DNA from: Streptomyces inhibens
GTDB taxonomy: Bacteria; Actinomycetota; Actinomycetes; Streptomycetales; Streptomycetaceae
Length of the DNA stretch: 38,265 bases
Assembly (NCBI RefSeq): GCF_003389455.1
Contig: NZ_QUAC01000478.1
Span: forward strand, 1 to 38,265
Direction of reading: 5' to 3'
Position 1 is the stretch's first letter. The number at the start of each line of letters is the position of its first letter. The translations under genes and the position numbers were made by a program. The notes beneath the pieces were generated by a model. That model worked only from the letters and a program-made list of their open reading frames with translations. It was not told the origin of the DNA and did not search any database. Below are positions 1 to 8,209 of the stretch, in pieces.

Positions 1-672
1 GTCCGGGCCGGACGCGGAGGCGGCGGCCGCCGCGGCCGCGACCGCGGACTCCGGCAGCGGCGCCGAGAGGATCGCGGCGATCTCGGGGCGCGGTACGGGC
101 GGCGGCGCGCAGGGCCCGCCGAGCTCCTTGGCACGTACGGCGCGGGTGATCCAGGCCCGGTCCAGCACCCGCCGCTCATCGGCCTCGGCGACCAGGTCCT
201 CGGACTGGTTGTAGTCGCCGTCCGCGGCCTGTACGGCCCACAGGTGGACGGCGACGCCGTGCTCCTTCGCCGACATCAGGCCGGGCAGCAGATCGCCGTC
301 GCCGGTGACCAGCACGATGTCGGAGCAGGCGCGGTTACGGGCGAGTTCGGTCAGCTCGGCGTGCATGGCGGCGTCCACGCCCTTTTGCGCCCAGCGGCCG
401 TCGCTGCGGGTCAGGGCGCCCAGCCGGACGGTGACCCGGGACATCACGCGCAGCCGGCGGTGCTCGGGCTGCGGGACGCGGTCGGGGGCGCCGTCGAACC
501 AGTAGATCCGCAGCAGCGGGCGTTCGGTGTCCGCCTCGGCGCGCTGGCGCAGGCCCTGGATGAGCGCGGCGTGATCGACGGTGATCCGGGAACGTGCGGG
601 CTCTCCGGCGAGCAGGCTCGCAGCGGCCCCGAGCAAATACCCGGCGTCCACCAGGACGACACAGCGATCCAC
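1..672 (-). CDS. NYN-domain (PIN-like) protein, 3' end outside window
   Basis: Read from a GTG at 672, the frame stays open for 224 codons to the window edge, so the carboxyl end is missing. The start is supported by a GGAAGAGGG ribosome binding site about 7 bases upstream. The first strand reads VVLVDAGYLLG and a later one DIVLVTGDGDLLP. These are the two Asp-bearing strands of the NYN/PIN nuclease-like fold, with a further Asp in KGVDAAMHAEL. NYN proteins are usually metal-dependent RNases or RNA-binding proteins; the substrate here is unknown. The visible end is an Ala-rich stretch, which suggests a low-complexity linker and perhaps a second domain outside the window. It is divergent from the small gene at 945. 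Family call is confident; function is inference. Confidence 0.85.
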   Translation of the reverse strand, partial: MDRCVVLVDAGYLLGAAASLLAGEPARSRITVDHAALIQGLRQRAEADTERPLLRIYWFDGAPDRVPQPEHRRLRVMSRVTVRLGALTRSDGRWAQKGVDAAMHAELTELARNRACSDIVLVTGDGDLLPGLMSAKEHGVAVHLWAVQAADGDYNQSEDLVAEADERRVLDRAWITRAVRAKELGGPCAPPPVPRPEIAAILSAPLPESAVAAAAAAASASGPD

Positions 673-944
673 GATCCACCCTCTTCCCTGAGGTGCTGAA
701 GTCCGGTCGCCCCCCGGCTCGGCCCGTGGCACGAGTTCTCTTCGGCTTCCTTCGAGTCTGCCCGACCGCACGGGCGTTATCTGCCCGAACTCGATCATCG
801 GCGTGGCGGATTCGGCGGGGATCCCGGGTACAGCGCGTGATCGGCCGTTTTACGCACGGTAATTGTCCGAAATGCAGGCTTCTGTCCGGCATGTAAGTCT
901 GGTCCCGGCCCAGATCCCAGATTCCCCCTCAGGAGGCAACGGTC

Positions 945-1118
945 ATGGCCAAGGACAAGAAGCAGAACCGCAGTCAGCAGCAGAAGGCTTCCGCGGCCGA
1001 GCGCAGCCAGCAGGAGGCCCAGAAGTCGTCCATGGAGGCGCAGGCCAAGTCCGCTGCCACAGGATCCCCCTCAGACCTCGCCCGCAAGAACCGCGAGCGC
1101 CGGTTCGGCCACAACTGA
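945..1118 (+). CDS. Small basic hypothetical protein, 57 aa
   Basis: An ATG at 945 follows a good AGGAGG site with about 9 bases of spacing and gives 57 residues to TGA at 1116-1118. The product starts MAKDKKQNRSQQQK and ends ARKNRERRFGHN. It is rich in Lys, Gln, Arg and Ser, has no membrane segment and no cysteine, and is probably largely disordered or helical. Codon third positions are strongly GC, as in neighbouring genes, which argues for real coding. I do not recognise a characterised family. It is flanked by a perfect terminator hairpin at 1138-1168, so it is probably a single-gene transcript. Function unknown. Confidence 0.75.
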   Translation: MAKDKKQNRSQQQKASAAERSQQEAQKSSMEAQAKSAATGSPSDLARKNRERRFGHN

Positions 1119-1137
1119 CTTGTCCCGCAGATGAGTT

Positions 1138-1168
1138 GAGGGGCGCGTCCACTACGGGCGCGCCCCTC
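1138..1168. terminator. Hairpin terminator between convergent genes
   Basis: GAGGGGCGCG at 1138-1147 pairs perfectly with CGCGCCCCTC at 1159-1168 around an 11-base loop. It sits between the stop of the 57-aa gene (1118, plus strand) and the stop of dnaE (1214, minus strand) and could serve both. There is no long T run, which is common for terminators in this genus. Confidence 0.8.
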
Positions 1169-1213
1169 GGGGTAACTAGGGCCTGTCCGATGGGTCAGCG
1201 GTTCACCGCGGGG

Positions 1214-4200
1214 TCAGCCCGCCAGGCAGGACGGGCCGAGCAGCACCTTCAGATCGCCGAACAGCGACGGGTCGGGCGTGACCCGGTGACGGTCGAGTCG
1301 GAGCACGGTCGTCTTGCGCGCCCCCTGGAGCTTGATCCGCACCTCCGTGGAGCCGCGGTGGCTGCTGAGCACCTCACCGAGCTTCTCGACCATCGGCGGG
1401 GTGACCTTGACCGTCGGAATGGTGATCGTCACCGGGGCGTTGGTACCGGCCTCGGAGAGATCGGGGACCATCATCTCCATGGCGACCAGGCGCGGGATGT
1501 CCTCGCGCTTGTCCAGACGGCCCTTGACGAAGACCACGGTGTCCTCGACGAGTTGGGTGGACACCAGCTGGTAGGTCGCCGGGAAGAACATGCAGTCGAT
1601 GGAGCCGGCCAGGTCCTCGACGGTGGCGATGGCCCAGGCGTTGCCCTGCTTGGTCATCTTGCGCTGAAGACCGGAGATGATGCCGCCGATCGTGACGATC
1701 GAGCCGTCCGAATAGTCGCCGCCGGTCAGCTGGGCGATGGCGGCGTCCGCCTTGTCGGACAGTACGTGTTCCAGGCCGAAGAGCGGGTGGTCGGAGACGT
1801 AGAGACCGAGCATCTCGCGCTCCTGGGCGAGCAGATAGGTCTTGTCCCACTCGATGTCCGAGAACTCGACGTCCAGACCGAAGCCGGGGCCCTCGTCGGC
1901 GCTGTCGTCGCCCATGCCGCCGAAGAGGTCGAACTGCCCCTCGGCCTCCTTGCGCTTGACCTGGACGACGTTGTCGATCATCGGTTCGTAGTGCGCCATC
2001 AGGCCCTTGCGGGTGTGGCCCATCTCGTCGAAGGCACCGGCCTTGATCAGTGACTCGGTGGTGCGCTTGTTGCAGACGACCGCGTCGACCTTGTCGAGGT
2101 AGTCGGGGAAGGAGAGGTACTTCCCCTTCGCCTTGCGGCAGCGGATGATCGAGTCGACCACGTTCTGACCGACGTTACGGACCGCGGTGAGGCCGAAGAG
2201 GATCACGTCGTCGCCCTGGGCGGCGAAGTTCGCCTCGGACTCGTTGACGTTGGGCGGCAGCACCTTGATACCCATGCGGCGGCATTCGTTCAGATAGACC
2301 GCCGACTTGTCCTTGTCGTCGCGCACGGAGGTCAGCAGCGCGGACATGTACTCGGCCGGGTAGTTGGCCTTGAGGTAGGCGGTCCAGTAGGTGACCAGGC
2401 CGTACGCGGAGGAGTGCGCCTTGTTGAAGGCGTAGCCGGCGAACGGGACCAGGACGTCCCACAGGGCCTGGATCGCCTGGTCGGAGAAGCCGTTCTTCTT
2501 CGCGCCCTCCTGGAACAGGACGAAGTTCTTCGCCAGCTCCTCGGGCTTCTTCTTGCCCATGACGCGGCGCAGGATGTCGGCCTCGCCGAGAGAGTACCCG
2601 GCGATGATCTGGGCGGCCTTCTGCACCTGCTCCTGATACACGATGAGGCCGTAGGTCAGGCCGAGCGTCTCCTTCAGAGGCTCTTCGAGCTCCGGGTGGA
2701 TCGGCGTGATCTCCTGGCGGCCGTTCTTGCGCTCCGCGTAGTTCGTGTGCGAGTTCATGCCCATCGGGCCCGGCCGGTAGAGGGCCGAGACGGCGGAAAT
2801 GTCCTCGAAGTTGTCGGGCTGCATCTGGCGGAGCAGCGAGCGCATCGGGCCGCCGTCGAACTGGAAGACGCCGAGGGTGTCGCCGCGGCAGAGCAGTTCG
2901 AAGGTCTTGGGGTCGTCCAGCGGGAGCGAGAGCATCTCCAGCTCGACGCCCTTGTTGGCCTTCACCATCTTGACGGCGTCGTCCATGATGGTCAGGTTGC
3001 GCAGGCCCAGGAAGTCCATCTTCAGCAGGCCGAGCGACTCGCACTGGGGGTAGTCCCACTGCGTGATGGTCACGCCGTCCGTGTGCCGCACCCAGATCGG
3101 GGCGTGGTCGACGATGGGCTCGCTGGACATGATCACGCCGGCCGCGTGCACACCCATCTGCCGGACCAGGCCCTCGACGCCCTTGGCGGTGTCGATGACC
3201 TTCTTCACGTCCGGTTCGTTCTCGTACATCCCCCGGATCTCGCCCGCCTCGCTGTAGCGCGGGTGCTTGGGGTCGGTGATGCCGCTGAGGTCGATGCCCT
3301 TGCCGAGGACGTCGGCGGGCATGGCCTTGGTGAGGCGGTCGCCCATCGCGTACGGGTAGCCGAGGACGCGCGCGGAGTCCTTGATGGCGTTCTTGGCCTT
3401 GATCTTGCCGTAGGTGCCGATCATGGCGACCTTGTCGGCGCCGTACTTCTCCGTGACATACCGGATCACTTCGACGCGCCTGCGCTCGTCGAAGTCGATG
3501 TCGACATCGGGCATGGAGACGCGCTCGGGGTTGAGGAACCGCTCGAAGATCAGCCCGTGCGTGATCGGGTCGAGGTCGGTGATGCCCATGGCGTACGCGA
3601 CGATCGAACCGGCCGCGGAGCCTCGGCCGGGGCCGACCGCGATGCCGTTGTTCTTGGCCCACATGATGAAGTCGGCGACCACGAGGAAGTAGCCGGGGAA
3701 CCCCATCTGGATGATGATGTCCATCTCGTACTCGGCCTGCTTCTGCCGGTCTTCGGGGACGCCGCCCGGGTAGCGGCGCTCCATGCCGACCCGGACCTCC
3801 TCCTGGAACCAGGTGACCTCGGTGAAGCCCTCGGGGATGTCGAACTTCGGCATCAGGTCGCGCTTTTCGAACATGCCGGTGGTGTCGATCTGCTCGGCGA
3901 CCAGGAGGGTGTTTCGGCAGCCCTCCTGCCAGGCGTCCGAGGAGTCGATGGCGTACATCTCGTCCGTGGACTTGAGGTAGTAGCCCGTGCCGTCGAAGCG
4001 GAAGCGGTCCGGGTCGGAGAGGTTCTTACCGGTCTGGATGCACAGCAGGGCGTCGTGCGCCGTGGACTCGTGGGCGTAGGTGTAGTGCGAGTCGTTGGTG
4101 ACCAGCGGCGGGATGCCGAGTTCCTTGCCGATCTTCAGGAGGTCCTCGCGGACCCGGCGCTCGATCTCGATGCCGTGGTCCATCAGCTCCAGGAAGTACC

Positions 4201-4756
4201 GGTCCTTGCCGAAGATGTCCTGATACTCACCCGCGGCCTTGCGCGCCTCGTCGTACTGCCCCAGCCGCAGCCGGGTCTGCAGTTCGCCGGAGGGGCAGCC
4301 GGTGGAGGCGATCAGGCCCTCGGACCACTGGGCGATGGTCTCCTTGTCCATCCGCGGCCACTTCTGCAGCCAGCCCTCCGCATACGCGTCCGAGGACAGC
4401 CGGAAGAGGTTGTGCAGACCGGTCTTGTTCGCCGCCCAGATCGTCTTGTGCGTATAACCACCCGAACCTGAGACGTCATCGCGCTTCTGGTGCGGCTGGC
4501 CCCACTGGACCTTGCGCTTGTTGCGCCGCGACTCCGGCGCCACATACGCCTCGATCCCGATGATCGGCGTCACCCCGGCCTTCTTCGCCGTATGGAAGAA
4601 GTCGTACGCGCCGTGGAGGTTGCCGTGGTCGGACATGGCGATATGCGTCATGCCCATCTCGTTGCACGCCGCGAACATGTCCTTCAGCCGCGCCGCACCG
4701 TCCAGCAGTGAGTACTGGGTATGGACGTGCAGGTGCGTGAACGGCGGCTTGGCCAC
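1214..4756 (-). CDS. dnaE: DNA polymerase III alpha subunit (DnaE)
   Basis: Replicative DNA polymerase, 1180 residues, the usual DnaE1 length in actinobacteria. The start is GTG at 4756, with GGAGG ending about 8 bases upstream. The amino terminus is a PHP domain (HLHVHTQYSLLDG, SDHGNLHGAYDF) that keeps its metal-binding His and Asp residues. In mycobacterial DnaE1 this domain is an active proofreading exonuclease, so the same is likely here. The C-family polymerase core has GPGRGSAAGS (around residue 375-385) and the catalytic Asp pair in PDVDIDFDERR (about 414-422). Helix-hairpin-helix and OB-fold regions follow (VTIGGIISGLQRK), ending at a short tail. It is divergent from the DUF2252 gene and appears to be transcribed alone. 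Its leader contains a stem-loop of the dispersed palindromic repeat (4788-4819). Confidence 0.98.
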   Translation of the reverse strand: MAKPPFTHLHVHTQYSLLDGAARLKDMFAACNEMGMTHIAMSDHGNLHGAYDFFHTAKKAGVTPIIGIEAYVAPESRRNKRKVQWGQPHQKRDDVSGSGGYTHKTIWAANKTGLHNLFRLSSDAYAEGWLQKWPRMDKETIAQWSEGLIASTGCPSGELQTRLRLGQYDEARKAAGEYQDIFGKDRYFLELMDHGIEIERRVREDLLKIGKELGIPPLVTNDSHYTYAHESTAHDALLCIQTGKNLSDPDRFRFDGTGYYLKSTDEMYAIDSSDAWQEGCRNTLLVAEQIDTTGMFEKRDLMPKFDIPEGFTEVTWFQEEVRVGMERRYPGGVPEDRQKQAEYEMDIIIQMGFPGYFLVVADFIMWAKNNGIAVGPGRGSAAGSIVAYAMGITDLDPITHGLIFERFLNPERVSMPDVDIDFDERRRVEVIRYVTEKYGADKVAMIGTYGKIKAKNAIKDSARVLGYPYAMGDRLTKAMPADVLGKGIDLSGITDPKHPRYSEAGEIRGMYENEPDVKKVIDTAKGVEGLVRQMGVHAAGVIMSSEPIVDHAPIWVRHTDGVTITQWDYPQCESLGLLKMDFLGLRNLTIMDDAVKMVKANKGVELEMLSLPLDDPKTFELLCRGDTLGVFQFDGGPMRSLLRQMQPDNFEDISAVSALYRPGPMGMNSHTNYAERKNGRQEITPIHPELEEPLKETLGLTYGLIVYQEQVQKAAQIIAGYSLGEADILRRVMGKKKPEELAKNFVLFQEGAKKNGFSDQAIQALWDVLVPFAGYAFNKAHSSAYGLVTYWTAYLKANYPAEYMSALLTSVRDDKDKSAVYLNECRRMGIKVLPPNVNESEANFAAQGDDVILFGLTAVRNVGQNVVDSIIRCRKAKGKYLSFPDYLDKVDAVVCNKRTTESLIKAGAFDEMGHTRKGLMAHYEPMIDNVVQVKRKEAEGQFDLFGGMGDDSADEGPGFGLDVEFSDIEWDKTYLLAQEREMLGLYVSDHPLFGLEHVLSDKADAAIAQLTGGDYSDGSIVTIGGIISGLQRKMTKQGNAWAIATVEDLAGSIDCMFFPATYQLVSTQLVEDTVVFVKGRLDKREDIPRLVAMEMMVPDLSEAGTNAPVTITIPTVKVTPPMVEKLGEVLSSHRGSTEVRIKLQGARKTTVLRLDRHRVTPDPSLFGDLKVLLGPSCLAG

Positions 4757-4787
4757 GGCGGAGGACCTCCGGAAAACAGTCGGCGGC

Positions 4788-4819
4788 TGGGGGCACCTCC
4801 CGGCGGTGGCCGGGAGGTG
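4788..4819. repeat. Palindromic dispersed repeat in the dnaE leader
   Basis: TGGGGGCACCTCCCGGC leads into a perfect 11-bp stem: CACCTCCCGGC at 4794-4804 and GCCGGGAGGTG at 4809-4819, with loop GGTG. It lies 32-63 bases upstream of the dnaE start. The same TGGGGGCACC core appears at 18178 and, on the other strand, at 24906. In RNA it would be a strong hairpin in the dnaE 5' leader. Confidence 0.75.
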
Positions 4820-4831
4820 AGACGGTCTTGA

Positions 4832-4837
4832 AGTCTA
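4832..4837 (-). promoter_or_regulatory. Candidate -10 element for dnaE
   Basis: On the minus strand the hexamer reads TAGACT, a good -10 for the main sigma factor, about 76 bases upstream of the dnaE GTG. No convincing -35 lies 16-19 bases away. Transcription from here would put the repeat hairpin (4794-4819) at the 5' end of the dnaE mRNA. Confidence 0.4.
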
Positions 4838-4911
4838 CGACTCCCGACCGACAATCGCGGGTACGCAGGTGACGCTCGCGGGGCACTCACGAGTAGCCTC
4901 GCCCGTTGTCA

Positions 4912-4941
4912 GTGGCAGATCGGCGACCGATGATCTGCCAC
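4912..4941. promoter_or_regulatory. Inverted repeat upstream of the DUF2252 gene
   Basis: GTGGCAGATC (4912-4921) and GATCTGCCAC (4932-4941) form a perfect 10-bp inverted repeat with 10 bases between the arms. It ends 42 bases upstream of the DUF2252 start, inside the divergent dnaE/DUF2252 gap. The spacing fits either an operator for a dimeric repressor or an mRNA hairpin. No regulator can be named. Confidence 0.5.
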
Positions 4942-4983
4942 GTATCTCCGTACCATCTTCCGCACCTCAGGAGGCACCCAGCG

Positions 4984-6348
4984 ATGCCGTCCCAGCACGC
5001 CCCGGCACAGGACGCCGCGCAGCGCGGCGAGGAGATCCTCGCCGTTTTCGACACCGCCTTCGGAGAGCTGCTCGCCGCCGACCCCGCGGCCTTCCGCGTG
5101 AAATTCCGGAAGATGGCCGCCTCCGCCTTCGCCTTCTACCGGGGCACGGCGTGCCTGTTCTACCGGGACCTGGAGGCGCTGGCCACGGCGGACGGCGGTG
5201 CCAAGGACCGCGGCCCGTATCTGGACGAGCGGACCGGCCGGGTGTGGATCCACGGCGATCTGCACGCCGAGAACTTCGGCACGTACATGGACTCCACGGG
5301 CCGGCTGATCTTCAACGTCAACGACTTCGACGAGGCGTACGTCGGACCGTTCACCTGGGACCTCAAGCGGTTCGCCGCCTCGATCGCGCTGATCGGCTAC
5401 GCCAAGGCGCTCAGCGACGAGCAGATCACCGACCTGGTGCGCACCTACGCCGCCGCCTACCGGGAGCGCATCCACGCGCTGGCCTCCGGGGCGAAGAGGG
5501 CCGACAAGGACGCAGTACCGCCCTTCACACTGGACACCGCCGAGGGCCCGCTGCTGGACGCGCTGCGCGACGCCCGCTCGCTGACCCGCTTCGGGCTGCT
5601 GGACTCGATGACGGAGATCCGCGACTTCGAGCGGCGCTTCGCGGCGGGCGGCGGCAGCGTCGAGCTGGACGCGGCCACCCGCTACAAGGTGCTCGCCGCC
5701 TTCGACGGCTATCTGGAGACGCTGCCGGAGTCGAGCCTGGACCGTCCGGACTCCTACCGGGTCAAGGATGTGGTGGGCCGGCGCGGTATCGGCATCGGCT
5801 CGGCCGGTCTGCCGTCGTACAACATCCTTCTGGAGGGCAACAGCGATGCCCTGGAGAACGATGTGGTGATCTACATGAAGCAGGCGCAGACCCCGGCGGT
5901 CTCCCGGCACATCACCGATCCGCAGGTCCGCGGCTACTTCCAGCACGAGGGCCACCGCACGGTCATCTCGCAGCGCGCCCTCCAGGACCACGCCGACCCG
6001 TGGCTGGGCTGGACCGAGCTGGACGGCGCGGGCCAGCTGGTCGCCGAGATCTCGCCGTACGCGGTCGATCTGGACTGGTCGGACATCGACGACCCGGAGG
6101 AGATCGCCGCGGTCGTGGCCGATCTGGGCCGGGCCACCGCGACCATGCACGCCGCCGCGGACGACGAGAGCGGCCACTCCCTGGTGCCGTTCTCGACGGA
6201 GCGGGCCATCGACGCGGCCATCGCGGCCGACGAGACCGGCTTCGCGCCGCTGCTGGTGGACTTCGCGCACTCCTACGGCGCCCGCGCCCGCGGCGACCAC
6301 CAGATCTTCGTGGACCTCTTCCGCAACGGCCGGATCCCGGGCCTGTAA
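4984..6348 (+). CDS. DUF2252 family protein (kinase-like fold)
   Basis: 454 residues from ATG 4984, chosen because AGGAGG lies 9 bases upstream; the frame is open further upstream but without a binding site. Two motifs mark the family. HGDLHAENFGTY resembles the catalytic loop HxDxxxxN of aminoglycoside phosphotransferases and related kinases. NVNDFDEAYVGPFTWDLKR would carry the metal-binding Asp that follows it. DUF2252 proteins are widespread in actinobacteria and their substrate is, to my knowledge, not established. There is no signal peptide or membrane segment, so it should be cytoplasmic. It is separated from the membrane-protein gene downstream by terminator-like hairpins at 6395-6427. 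Confidence 0.9.
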   Translation: MPSQHAPAQDAAQRGEEILAVFDTAFGELLAADPAAFRVKFRKMAASAFAFYRGTACLFYRDLEALATADGGAKDRGPYLDERTGRVWIHGDLHAENFGTYMDSTGRLIFNVNDFDEAYVGPFTWDLKRFAASIALIGYAKALSDEQITDLVRTYAAAYRERIHALASGAKRADKDAVPPFTLDTAEGPLLDALRDARSLTRFGLLDSMTEIRDFERRFAAGGGSVELDAATRYKVLAAFDGYLETLPESSLDRPDSYRVKDVVGRRGIGIGSAGLPSYNILLEGNSDALENDVVIYMKQAQTPAVSRHITDPQVRGYFQHEGHRTVISQRALQDHADPWLGWTELDGAGQLVAEISPYAVDLDWSDIDDPEEIAAVVADLGRATATMHAAADDESGHSLVPFSTERAIDAAIAADETGFAPLLVDFAHSYGARARGDHQIFVDLFRNGRIPGL

Positions 6349-6394
6349 GGGCCGAGGACCCCAGAGGCGGGGGCGCCCGATGATTCCCGTACGC

Positions 6395-6427
6395 ACCGGT
6401 TTTTCCGGTACGCAGGGCTTCGGGCCC
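6395..6427 (+). terminator. Possible terminator after the DUF2252 gene
   Basis: Two small hairpins lie in a row 47 bases past the stop: ACCGG-TTTTT-CCGGT (6395-6409) and GGGC-TTCGG-GCCC (6415-6427). The stems are short (5 and 4 bp). The position between the DUF2252 stop and the next promoter makes a terminator reasonable but not certain. Confidence 0.4.
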
Positions 6428-6456
6428 CCTTAGCCGCCCCTTATCCCGGCCCATGG

Positions 6457-6462
6457 CACACT
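6457..6462 (+). promoter_or_regulatory. Candidate -10 for a leaderless transcript (module copy 1)
   Basis: CACACT ends 8 bases before the ATG at 6471, and no Shine-Dalgarno sequence is visible. The second copy of this gene has CAGACT ending 7 bases before its ATG (8210), within the shared context CATGGCAnACTC. A -10 at this distance places the transcription start at the initiator codon, the usual arrangement for leaderless mRNA in actinobacteria. No good -35 is seen. Confidence 0.45.
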
Positions 6463-6470
6463 CGGCTGCA

Positions 6471-7136
6471 ATGGACATCTCGGCGGCACACCTGCGGGCA
6501 CTGCGCGCAGCGCTCTTCACGGCGCTGTGCGTCACGCTGTCCTCGGCGTCCCATGTGCTGCTGTCCCATATGCCGCTGCCGCTGACCACCGTCGCCGCGC
6601 TCTCGGCCGCCGTCTTCGTCATCGCCTACGCGCTGGCCGGCCGGGAGCGGAGCTACGGCCGGATCGCGGCGCTGCTGGTCCCCCTGGAGCTGGCCGCCGA
6701 CACGGTCTTCAGCATCGGCCAGCACACCTGTTACGGGGAGGCCGGCGGCCCGGTCACCGGCCCGCTGCGCTCGCTGGGCGTGGATCTGCTCTGCGGCGGC
6801 GGCGACATCGGCGCCCCGTTGATGCGACTGTCCGGGGACGACACCGCACCCACACCCGCCTCGGCCTGGCTGCTGCTGCTCGCGGCGCATCTGGCCATCG
6901 GGCTGCTGGCGGCCGGCTGGCTGCGCCGCGGTGAGGCCGCATTTACCCAGCTGCTGGGAGCGGTGGCCGGCTTCGCCTTCCGTCCGCTGCTGATCGCCGT
7001 CGCGGTCATCGGCGCCACCGCCGCCCCGCGCCGCCCGGCGCCCGCCCCCGTACGGACCGGGCACACCGCCCGCACCGTCCCCCTGCTCGTGCACTGTGTC
7101 GTCCGCCGTGGGCCGCCCTGCACGCTCGCTGCGTAG
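6471..7136 (+). CDS. Membrane protein with conserved Cys/His, module copy 1
   Basis: 221 residues from ATG 6471. An in-frame ATG at 6453 is possible but lies just upstream of the candidate -10, whose arrangement relative to 6471 is conserved in the second copy. About five membrane helices are predicted by eye: 11-33, 38-57, 63-83, 131-151 and 165-186. Arg-rich turns after helices 2 and 4 suggest a cytoplasmic amino terminus. This puts the loop 84-130, with HTC (C87) and DLLC (C108), and the tail with VHC (C209) and PPC (C217) outside the membrane. C20 lies in helix 1. All five cysteines and four histidines are kept in the downstream paralogue. I recognise no named family: it lacks the CxxC of DsbB or VKOR. 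The DsbA-like gene that follows it in both copies suggests a role in exported thiol chemistry, which is inference. Confidence 0.8.
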   Translation: MDISAAHLRALRAALFTALCVTLSSASHVLLSHMPLPLTTVAALSAAVFVIAYALAGRERSYGRIAALLVPLELAADTVFSIGQHTCYGEAGGPVTGPLRSLGVDLLCGGGDIGAPLMRLSGDDTAPTPASAWLLLLAAHLAIGLLAAGWLRRGEAAFTQLLGAVAGFAFRPLLIAVAVIGATAAPRRPAPAPVRTGHTARTVPLLVHCVVRRGPPCTLAA

Positions 7137-7154
7137 GCCTCCGGCCCCGCAGCA

Positions 7155-7183
7155 GGCGTACGCCCGCGGTGCGCGCGTACGCC
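7155..7183 (+). terminator. Hairpin between the two genes of module copy 1
   Basis: GGCGTACGC (7155-7163) pairs perfectly with GCGTACGCC (7175-7183). It lies in the 99-base gap before the DsbA-like gene and could be a partial terminator, an mRNA stabilising hairpin or an operator. The corresponding 42-base gap of copy 2 lacks it. Confidence 0.4.
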
Positions 7184-7235
7184 CCCGCCAGGACGCACCT
7201 CCCTTCCCACGGATTCCCACGGAGCAGGAACAGCC

Positions 7236-8093
7236 ATGAGCAACCGCAACAACCAGGCCAACAAGCAGGCAGCCCGCGAGCGGCTGCGCGCCGAGCGTGA
7301 GCGGCAGGCGAAGAAGGAGCGGGTCCGCCGGCAGCTGACCGTCGGCGGTGCGATCGTCGGCGTGCTGGCGATAGCCGGCGGCATCGCCGTGGCGGTCGCC
7401 AACACGGGCGGCGGCAGCGACTCCGCCGCCACCGCGGCCGCGGGCAGCGACGTCTGGGCGAAGGCCGCGAAGGCCAACCTCGTCAAGCCCGCCAACACCA
7501 CCGGCGCCAAGGGCACCACCATCGTCATCGGCAAGCCGAATGCCAAGAACACCCTGAGCCTCTTCGAGGACCCGCGCTGCCCCGGCTGCGCGGGCTTCGA
7601 GCAGAACGTCGGGGAGACCGTCGAGAAGGACATCAAGGACGGCAAGTACAAGGCGTCCTACCACCTCGGCACGTTCCTCGACGCCAACCTCAAGGGCACC
7701 GGCTCCAAGAACGCGCTCAGCGCGCTGGGCGCCGCCCTCAACGTCAGCTCGGACGCCTTCCTGAAGTACAAGTACGCGCTGTACTCGAAGGAGTACCACC
7801 CCGAGGAGACCGGCCCGGACAAGTTCGCCGACGACAGCTACCTGATCAAGGTCGCCGACACCATCCCGGCGCTCAAGGGCAACGCCGCCTTCCAGAAGGC
7901 CGTCAAGTCCGGCACGTACGACCGCTGGGCGCTGGAGATGTCCACCGAGTTCAACTCGCACAAGGAAGTCACCAGCACCCCGACCGTCAAGGTCAACGAC
8001 ACCGTGATCGGCACGGACAGCCCGCAGGGCAAGGTCGCGCCGTCCTCCCTGGCCGAGTTCACCTCCATGGTCGACAAGGAACTGAAGCACTGA
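7236..8093 (+). CDS. Membrane-anchored DsbA-like thioredoxin, module copy 1
   Basis: 285 residues; ATG 7236 follows a GGAG site. The amino terminus (1-33) is highly charged and helical (MSNRNNQANKQAARERLRAE). One membrane helix follows at about 36-55, then a Gly/Ala linker, then a thioredoxin-fold domain with the redox motif CPGC (C115, C118) and the cis-Pro loop TSTPTV. This is the architecture of actinobacterial DsbA-type thiol oxidoreductases (Thioredoxin_4 type). They act outside the cytoplasmic membrane and form or exchange disulfides in exported proteins. The insert SKNALSALGAALNVS is nearly identical in the paralogue at 8966. It lies downstream of the Cys-containing membrane protein, a likely functional partner. 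A strong palindrome at 8130-8158 closes this module. Confidence 0.92.
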   Translation: MSNRNNQANKQAARERLRAERERQAKKERVRRQLTVGGAIVGVLAIAGGIAVAVANTGGGSDSAATAAAGSDVWAKAAKANLVKPANTTGAKGTTIVIGKPNAKNTLSLFEDPRCPGCAGFEQNVGETVEKDIKDGKYKASYHLGTFLDANLKGTGSKNALSALGAALNVSSDAFLKYKYALYSKEYHPEETGPDKFADDSYLIKVADTIPALKGNAAFQKAVKSGTYDRWALEMSTEFNSHKEVTSTPTVKVNDTVIGTDSPQGKVAPSSLAEFTSMVDKELKH

Positions 8094-8129
8094 GCAACGC
8101 AGGGCACTGACGCGGGCGATGGCCCGCCC

Positions 8130-8158
8130 CGGCCGGCGTGCGGACCGCACGCCGGCCG
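8130..8158 (+). terminator. Perfect GC-rich palindrome between the two modules
   Basis: CGGCCGGCGTGCGG (8130-8143) and CCGCACGCCGGCCG (8145-8158) are exact reverse complements with one base between them, so the RNA hairpin would have about 12 pairs and a small loop. It lies 37 bases after the stop of the first DsbA-like gene and just before the second module. No T tract follows. Confidence 0.65.
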
Positions 8159-8196
8159 ATGCCAAATCTTGACTCCGCCTTGTGCCGTGCACATGG

Positions 8197-8202
8197 CAGA
8201 CT
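8197..8202 (+). promoter_or_regulatory. Candidate -10 for a leaderless transcript (module copy 2)
   Basis: CAGACT ends 7 bases before the ATG at 8210, and no ribosome binding site is present. The surrounding CATGGCAGACTC matches CATGGCACACTC at the same place in copy 1, although the gene beginnings differ. A TTGACT lies at 8170 but is 21 bases upstream, too far for a standard -35. Confidence 0.45.
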
Positions 8203-8209
8203 CCCGCCC

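Noticed and set aside
1195..1210. GGTTCACC near the dnaE stop as a PHO box half-site
   Set aside because: A single half-site in a convergent terminator region with no promoter nearby.
2414..4471. A 685-codon plus-strand open frame inside dnaE
   Set aside because: It is antisense to dnaE motifs and rich in Val, Leu, Asp and Gly repeats, typical of reverse reading of high-GC genes.
4906..4983. An upstream ATG start for the DUF2252 gene
   Set aside because: It would translate through the inverted repeat and lacks a ribosome site; ATG 4984 has AGGAGG at proper spacing.
6471..7136. Assigning the membrane proteins to DsbB, CcdA or VKOR
   Set aside because: None of the CxxC or quinone-site motifs of those families is present; only a functional analogy can be proposed.
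8168..8202. TTGACT as a -35 for the second module
   Set aside because: The distance to CAGACT is about 21 bases, too long for a standard promoter, and copy 1 has no equivalent.
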